This document shows, one piece after another, positions 1-3,373 of a stretch of DNA of 5,437 bases. The first letter of the stretch is position 1. The number at the start of each line of letters is the position of its first letter. The stretch spans positions 17,999 to 23,435 of the forward strand of contig JAOZSY010000013.1 of assembly GCA_029939445.1 (NCBI GenBank), written 5' to 3'. The stretch comes from Bacteroidales bacterium (GTDB lineage: Bacteria > Bacteroidota > Bacteroidia > Bacteroidales > UBA1556). Below the pieces are notes generated by a model. It had not been told where the DNA came from and did no database searches. It saw nothing but the letters and a program-made list of their open reading frames with translations. Both the position numbers and the translations under genes were made by a program.

Positions 1-1
1 T

Positions 2-20
2 AATTCTTAATTCTTCATTC
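2..20. repeat. Partial tandem heptamer repeat (AATTCTT/CATTC)
   Basis: Two copies of AATTCTT (2-8, 9-15) are followed in register by CATTC (16-20). The same heptamer family forms a longer array at 1737-1799. The array may continue to the left of the window edge. It lies just upstream of the -7 element of the first gene, in the region where a -33 element would be expected. The function is unknown; I recall similar short intergenic repeats from Bacteroidota genomes. Confidence 0.6.
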
Positions 21-32
21 AAGAATAAACCC

Positions 33-40
33 TATTTTTG
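33..40 (+). promoter_or_regulatory. Candidate -7 promoter element for the DHH-FKBP unit
   Basis: TATTTTTG matches the Bacteroidota -7 consensus TAnnTTTG exactly and lies 18 bp before the ATG at 59, so the leader would be only about 10-15 nt. No good TTG appears at the expected -33 spacing; the nearest trinucleotide is TTC at 11-13, inside the heptamer repeat. The match is to a short, T-rich motif, so chance is possible. Confidence 0.5.
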
Positions 41-58
41 CAGTCTTAAATTGATAAT

Positions 59-1069
59 ATGACCTTAGAAATTAATAAATTAAAACAGCTTGAGCAGATG
101 ATTGCTGAGGCTGATAATATAACACTTTGTACTCATCAAAGTCCCGATGCTGATACTATTGGTTCGGCCTTGGCATTGCATAACATACTTTTGCAACTAG
201 GCAAAAAGGCTACAGTAGTTTGTCCAAATACAGCACCTGATTTCCTTAGTTGGATGCCTAATATTGATAATATTTTGGTAAATGATAAAGAAGGCAGAAA
301 GGTTAATGAAGCTATAGCTAAAGCCGATTTGCTTTTTGCCATGGATTTTAATGCACCACATCGCACAGGAAATGTTGAGAAAGCCATGCTTGAAAGTACG
401 GCAAAGAAGGTTCTTATTGATCATCACCTTTTTCCTGATGAAGAATATTTTGATTTGATGTTCTCCTTTCCTACTAAATCTTCAACAAGCGAATTATTAT
501 TTGATATACTGTATAATACGAGTTATAAGAAATTTATAAATAAGGAGATAGCAGTAAATATATTTGTTGGTATAATGACAGATACGGGTTCGTTTGCTTA
601 TAGTTGCGATGAGCCAGAAACTTTTGAAGTAGCGGCAAAACTTATTCGCTACGGAGTGAAAGTTAAGGAAATACACGATATAGTTTTTAATAATAATAGT
701 AAGGAAAGACTTCATATTCTTGGCCTTGGAATTAATGATAACTTACATGTTTTTGAGGATAAGAAAGCTGTATATATATCTTTTAGTAAAGAAGAACTTA
801 GTCAGTTTGGCGATAAAGAAGGCCTAACAGAAGGGATTGTAAACTATGGACTTTCCATCAAAGGAATCGATTTTGCAGCATTGCTTACCGAAAAAGGTGA
901 TAAGATAAAGATATCCTTTCGCTCAAAAAAAGATTTTAATGTTAATGCTTTTGCTCGAGAGCACTTTGAAGGCGGAGGCCATTTCAATGCAGCAGGAGGG
1001 AAGTCCTTTTTGTCGTTAAAAGAAACTGAGCAGAAGCTTGAAAAACTTATTTCTAAATTTGAAGTATAA
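59..1069 (+). CDS. nrnA: DHH/DHHA1 family phosphoesterase (NrnA-type oligoribonuclease / pAp phosphatase)
   Basis: This 336-aa cytoplasmic protein has no signal peptide or membrane segment. Motifs run in family order: THQSPDADTIGS (residues 25-36, metal ligands H26, D30, D32), D96 in AMDFNAPHR, the DHH signature at 121-123, D175 in GIMTDTGS, and the DHHA1 substrate motif GGGHFNAAGG at 305-314. All expected metal-binding residues are present, so it should be active. Known family members of this size are Mn-dependent enzymes that degrade very short RNAs and dephosphorylate 3'-phosphoadenosine 5'-phosphate; related ones hydrolyse cyclic dinucleotides or pApA. Length and domain order fit NrnA rather than the longer membrane-bound GdpP or RecJ. 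The ATG at 59 is supported by the -7 element just upstream and by motif I starting about 25 residues in. The next gene follows after 6 bp, so they are probably cotranscribed. The exact substrate cannot be told from sequence; the symbol reflects the family, not proven orthology. Confidence 0.9.
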   Translation: MTLEINKLKQLEQMIAEADNITLCTHQSPDADTIGSALALHNILLQLGKKATVVCPNTAPDFLSWMPNIDNILVNDKEGRKVNEAIAKADLLFAMDFNAPHRTGNVEKAMLESTAKKVLIDHHLFPDEEYFDLMFSFPTKSSTSELLFDILYNTSYKKFINKEIAVNIFVGIMTDTGSFAYSCDEPETFEVAAKLIRYGVKVKEIHDIVFNNNSKERLHILGLGINDNLHVFEDKKAVYISFSKEELSQFGDKEGLTEGIVNYGLSIKGIDFAALLTEKGDKIKISFRSKKDFNVNAFAREHFEGGGHFNAAGGKSFLSLKETEQKLEKLISKFEV

Positions 1070-1075
1070 TTAATT

Positions 1076-1600
1076 ATGAAGTATTATAGCCTTTTATTGA
1101 TTTTGGTGTTCTTTTTGGTTTCATGCGATAATGATACAAAAAAGAATAATAAAACTATTGATAGAAAGCGCCTTAAGGAGAGTTTAGTAAAAGTTAATAC
1201 GAAGCATATTGATGTAGAAAATACTCAAATTATCGATTTTATGCGTCGTAGGCATTGGAATGATTTTGAGAAATCTAAAACAGGACTAAGATATAATATT
1301 TATAAAGAGGGGATTGGAATAATGCCTATTCCTGGCTCTAAGGTAGGTATTGAATATAGTATTATTGATATAAAAGGGAATAAACTATACGATAGCGAAA
1401 CTCAAGGGTATAAAATATTTGAGATAGACAAAAATGAAGAACCTGCTGGCCTAAATGAGGCATTAAAACTTATGAAAGTTGGCGGTAGAGCAAAACTAAT
1501 TGTGCCTTCCTACTTGGCTTATGGATTGTTGGGCGATGAAAATAAGATTGGACAAAAAGCAACACTTATTTATGATGTGTATCTAGTGGAAGTGCAATAA
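1076..1600 (+). CDS. FKBP-type peptidyl-prolyl cis-trans isomerase lipoprotein, GldI-like
   Basis: The 174-aa product starts with a lipoprotein signal peptide: a basic MKYY start, a hydrophobic core, and lipobox LVSC with the lipidated cysteine at 17, followed by an acidic/polar DNDTKK stretch. A mostly helical, charged region (about 28-66) leads into one FKBP domain (about 69-174). By eye against FKBP12, Y94, Y105-D106, Y149 (LAYG) and Y166 match pocket residues Tyr26, Phe36-Asp37, Tyr82 and Phe99. The pocket-floor Trp59 is replaced by L126, and Val55-Ile56 by E122-P123, so catalysis may be weak or its specificity shifted. The GDENKIG loop (153-159) recalls GldI, the FKBP lipoprotein of the flavobacterial gliding machinery, and I recall gldI often lying next to a DHH gene. 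That is memory, and gliding cannot be inferred here. It probably folds exported proteins at the periplasmic or outer-membrane face. It starts 6 bp after the DHH stop codon, with no promoter of its own seen. Confidence 0.85.
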   Translation: MKYYSLLLILVFFLVSCDNDTKKNNKTIDRKRLKESLVKVNTKHIDVENTQIIDFMRRRHWNDFEKSKTGLRYNIYKEGIGIMPIPGSKVGIEYSIIDIKGNKLYDSETQGYKIFEIDKNEEPAGLNEALKLMKVGGRAKLIVPSYLAYGLLGDENKIGQKATLIYDVYLVEVQ

Positions 1601-1611
1601 ATTAAGAATTC

Positions 1612-1659
1612 CTCAGACTTCGATACAATTTTGATTTTCTCAGCCTTCGATACTATTTT
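1612..1659. repeat. Direct repeat pair, 21-bp unit, period 27
   Basis: Positions 1612-1632 and 1639-1659 share CTCAG(A/C)CTTCGATAC(A/T)ATTTT, 19 of 21 positions identical. The pair forms the left part of the inverted-repeat element. The unit is unlike the surrounding genes and has no reading frame of note. Confidence 0.75.
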
Positions 1660-1673
1660 CTTCATTTCATTAC

Positions 1674-1704
1674 GAAAATCACTCAGTCTGACAGAAAATC
1701 ACTC
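1674..1704. repeat. Direct repeat pair, GAAAATCACTC, period 20
   Basis: GAAAATCACTC occurs at 1674-1684 and again, identical, at 1694-1704. It lies in the right half of the inverted-repeat element, directly before the hairpin at 1705-1723. This suggests local duplication within the element. Confidence 0.7.
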
Positions 1705-1736
1705 TCCCGATATCTATCAGGGACTGACGAATTATT

Positions 1737-1799
1737 AATTCCTAATTCTTCATTCTCAATTCTTCATTCTTCATTCTCAATTCCCCATTCCCCATTCCT
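1737..1799. repeat. Tandem heptamer array, nine copies of (A/C)ATTC(C/T)(C/T)
   Basis: Nine contiguous 7-bp units without any slip fill 63 bp: AATTCCT, AATTCTT, CATTCTC, AATTCTT, CATTCTT, CATTCTC, AATTCCC, CATTCCC, CATTCCT. ATTC at unit positions 2-5 is invariant; positions 1, 6 and 7 vary only as A/C or pyrimidine. The array ends two bases before the stop codon of the minus-strand DUF1573 gene (1802) and abuts the inverted-repeat element. The strand is strongly skewed, with no G at all on the plus strand. Likely a slippage-prone intergenic repeat; no function is evident. Confidence 0.85.
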
Positions 1800-1801
1800 A
1801 T

Positions 1802-2881
1802 TTACTTCAACTCACCCTTTACAGTAAGAGTTATTTGTGGGTTTTTAGGGTCGTTTGTAATAATAGTAATTGTTTTATGTTGACGACCTTTTCTACCTCT
1901 AGTATTAAAAACAGCATCAATTTTTCCTGCGGCACCTTTTTTATAAGTTTTTACATCAAGCTTAGTAGTTGTACAGCCACAGCTAGTTTTTACTTTTAAG
2001 ATATTGAGTGTTTTTTTGCCTTCGTTAGTAAAATCAAAACTATATTTAACAATTGTTCCTGGCTTTACTGTTCCAAAATCGTAGGTAGTATTTAAGAAGC
2101 TTATTTTAGGAGCCTTTTTCAATTCACGCTCACTCATTCCTGAAAAATCTTGGGAAATTCTTGCACTAACATTTAGAATTTTCATTGGTTGAGTATTGTC
2201 GTTGGTGCGAATTGCAATTCTGTCATAAACTAAACCAAAGTCATTCTTCTTGCTTGCATCATAAGTTACAATTATGTATGCTGATGCATTTTCATCTAGC
2301 TTAGAAGTAGAGCACTTAACTTTAAGGTGTGGAGGAATTTGCTCGAAAGAGATGTCCATTGGATGACCCCAAGCATTATATATTTTCATGCTATCGGTAC
2401 GTGTTTCCGATGTTAGCATTTTGTTAAAAGCCAGATGATTAGATACTAATTTTAGATTACCAATAGCAGTAGGATATATACCTGTAATACCTTTTTCTTT
2501 AGGGATTACAAAGCCCTTAATAAAAAGTACGGTATGTGGTTGATCAGGATTGTTTACAGTTACGGTTATGGATTTTCTGAAAGTAGAAGGGCGGTTAGTA
2601 GTAGTATATGTTACTTTTATATTGCCTGATTTGCCGGGCTTAATTGGTGTTTTTGTGTATTGAGAAGCGGTACATCCACAGCTCGTTTTCACTTTTAGTA
2701 TTTTTAAATCGCCTTTACCAGTATTAGTAAATTCAAAATCATAGCTAACTTTTTTAAGCTCTTCTTTTATTTTCCCAAAATCGTGAGTAGTTTCCTTAAA
2801 TGTTACTTGTCCTACCTGAGCAAAACTAAATGTACTTATAAATAGAAATATTATAGCTAGAGAATTCTTTATTAGTTTCAT
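1802..2881 (-). CDS. Secreted DUF1573 protein with three Ig-like repeat units
   Basis: The 359-aa product begins with a Sec signal peptide (MKLIKNS, hydrophobic core 8-18, probable cleavage SFA|Q after residue 21). Unit 1 (about 27-127) opens with THDFGKI and carries TSCGC (C68, C70). Unit 3 (about 262-359) opens with TYDFGTV and carries TSCGC (C301, C303). Both are clear DUF1573 domains, a family of beta-sandwich folds related to ASH/HYDIN-type Ig domains. The middle (about 135-245) looks like a third, degenerate unit: LKVKCSTS (186-193) replaces LKVKTSCGC, and its closing strand pattern TNDNTQP matches those of units 1 and 3 at a spacing of 116-117 residues. It has no catalytic motif, no transmembrane segment apart from the signal, and no recognisable type IX secretion C-terminal domain, so a periplasmic or surface binding or structural role is inferred. 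The molecular function of DUF1573 is unknown to me. It is transcribed alone within this window, convergent to the FKBP gene. Confidence 0.88.
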   Translation of the reverse strand: MKLIKNSLAIIFLFISTFSFAQVGQVTFKETTHDFGKIKEELKKVSYDFEFTNTGKGDLKILKVKTSCGCTASQYTKTPIKPGKSGNIKVTYTTTNRPSTFRKSITVTVNNPDQPHTVLFIKGFVIPKEKGITGIYPTAIGNLKLVSNHLAFNKMLTSETRTDSMKIYNAWGHPMDISFEQIPPHLKVKCSTSKLDENASAYIIVTYDASKKNDFGLVYDRIAIRTNDNTQPMKILNVSARISQDFSGMSERELKKAPKISFLNTTYDFGTVKPGTIVKYSFDFTNEGKKTLNILKVKTSCGCTTTKLDVKTYKKGAAGKIDAVFNTRGRKGRQHKTITIITNDPKNPQITLTVKGELK

Positions 2882-2919
2882 ATTTGTGCTTATTTTATAT
2901 TTGATTTATTTATTGAGGG

Positions 2920-2927
2920 CAAATGTA
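2920..2927 (-). promoter_or_regulatory. Candidate -7 promoter element for the DUF1573 gene
   Basis: Read on the minus strand, 2927 to 2920 is TACATTTG, an exact TAnnTTTG match, 38 bp upstream of the ATG. This would give a leader of about 30 nt. No TTG is found at the usual -33 distance. Its position between gene and spacer, and the match to the phylum's consensus, support it. Confidence 0.55.
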
Positions 2928-3204
2928 CATTAAAAAATAAAATATTTCGATAAGGATTTACTTTTAAATATCATAGTTTTATTATTCAGGTAATAATCTA
3001 AAAATATTTGAGAAGATATTGTGATAATCTAGATATAATTTGGAAAATACAGATTTTTAATGATGTTGATAAATTAATATGCAGAAACAGTAGTTATAAT
3101 TATTTTGACGAAAATATATTTATGTTTACAGAGCTTAAACTAAGCCTAGGCCTAAGGCTAAAATACGCCGAAATGTTAACACTATTTAAGCTATAGTAAA
3201 AAGC

Positions 3205-3223
3205 TAATACACTAATAATGTAT
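3205..3223. repeat. Palindrome with TAATACA half-site (distal copy)
   Basis: ATACA (3207-3211), a 7-bp spacer and TGTAT (3219-3223) form a 17-bp interrupted palindrome. The octamer TAATACAC at 3205-3212 recurs at 3269-3276 inside the proximal palindrome, 64 bp downstream. Together they look like paired operator half-sites upstream of secDF, but AT-rich DNA makes short palindromes common. Confidence 0.35.
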
Positions 3224-3226
3224 CTT

Positions 3227-3247
3227 ATTACTTTAAAAACAAGTAAT
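3227..3247. other. Small AT-rich hairpin, ATTACTT/AAGTAAT
   Basis: A perfect 7-bp inverted repeat (3227-3233 with 3241-3247) encloses a 7-nt loop. A T-rich run (3256-3267) follows about 8 bp later, not directly, and the stem has only one G-C type pair, so it is not a good intrinsic terminator. There is no accepted gene upstream that would need one. Confidence 0.3.
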
Positions 3248-3267
3248 TGGAGCCTCTTTTTTCTTTT

Positions 3268-3286
3268 ATAATACACCTTGTATTAT
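3268..3286. promoter_or_regulatory. Palindrome over the secDF -33 element (putative operator)
   Basis: ATAATACA (3268-3275), spacer CCT, and TGTATTAT (3279-3286) form a perfect 8-bp inverted repeat with a 3-bp centre. The TTG proposed as the -33 element (3278-3280) falls inside it. A dimeric repressor bound here would cover the promoter. The half-site is shared with 3205-3223. No regulator gene is in the window, so this is an inference from symmetry and position only. Confidence 0.4.
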
Positions 3287-3308
3287 TGGATAGGTTATTC
3301 TAACTTTG
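3278..3308 (+). promoter_or_regulatory. secDF promoter, -33 TTG and -7 TAACTTTG
   Basis: TTG (3278-3280), a 20-bp spacer, and TAACTTTG (3301-3308) fit the Bacteroidota primary-sigma consensus at both boxes and in spacing; this is the best promoter in the window. Transcription would start at about 3312-3316, giving a leader of roughly 41-45 nt before the ATG at 3357. Confidence 0.7.
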
Positions 3309-3373
3309 CGCCTTTATTTTTAAGTACAATAATATAAGTAAATTAAATTTTATCCTATGCAAAATAAAGGCGC
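3308..3373 (+). promoter_or_regulatory. Perfect 13-bp inverted repeat bracketing the secDF leader and start codon
   Basis: GCGCCTTTATTTT at 3308-3320 is the exact reverse complement of AAAATAAAGGCGC at 3361-3373. The left arm begins at the last base of the -7 element and spans the expected transcription start; the right arm covers the end of codon 2 through most of codon 6 of secDF. The ATG (3357-3359) lies at the loop edge, one base from the stem. In RNA, about 8-10 bp of the stem, depending on the true start site, could form around a 40-nt loop and hinder initiation. As DNA, it could be a protein-binding site. Function is not known. Confidence 0.55.

Larger units (their letters stand above)
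1607..1733. repeat. Imperfect inverted-repeat element (MITE-like or REP-like) in convergent gap
   Basis: The left end (1607-1625) and the reverse complement of the right end (1715-1733) match at 14 of 19 positions: AATTC, one mismatch, TCAG, one mismatch, C, three mismatches, GATA. Between them are two pairs of direct repeats, and near the right end a hairpin with stem TCCCGAT (1705-1711) against ATC-A-GGGA (1716-1723), with one bulged A. An outer pairing TCAGT (1683-1687) with ACTGA (1723-1727) is an alternative fold. The 127-bp element lies wholly between two convergent stop codons and codes for nothing. It resembles intergenic repeat families I recall in Bacteroidota genomes, but copy number cannot be judged from one copy. 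It could also act as a bidirectional transcription end, although there is no clean GC hairpin plus U-run. Confidence 0.5.
2882..3356. other. Divergent intergenic region, 475 bp, no gene seen
   Basis: This very AT-rich stretch separates the DUF1573 and secDF start codons. It holds a -7 element for each gene, two related palindromes, a short hairpin and one arm of an inverted repeat at the secDF end, each listed separately. I found no tRNA or riboswitch that I recognise. The part from about 2930 to 3200 contains only a 62-codon frame from a TTG (3008-3196) that I do not accept as a gene. The length is generous for two simple promoters, so an unrecognised small RNA or regulator-binding region is possible. 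Confidence 0.6.

Noticed and set aside
136..715. Minus-strand open frames of 72-83 codons opposite the DHH gene
   Set aside because: They are antisense to a gene with all its catalytic motifs, and their products show no domain or sensible start context.
1683..1727. Intrinsic terminator for the FKBP or DUF1573 gene
   Set aside because: The possible stems are short, bulged or mutually exclusive, and neither strand has a U-run right after the stem, so I list it only as part of the repeat element.
1737..1799. Could the tandem array be a CRISPR?
   Set aside because: The units are 7 bp and directly abutting, with no spacers and no cas genes nearby.
3143..3159. Short hairpin AGCCT-N7-AGGCT with an internal AGGCCT palindrome
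   Set aside because: It has a stem of only 5 bp, no T-run and no associated gene; probably chance.
3008..3196. 62-codon open frame from a TTG start in the divergent intergenic region
   Set aside because: It has a non-ATG start, no convincing promoter or ribosome site, a composition rich in I/N/Y/F/K as expected of random AT-rich DNA, and no recognisable domain. A loose likeness of its LSLGLRLK to SecD LGLDLKGG looks accidental.
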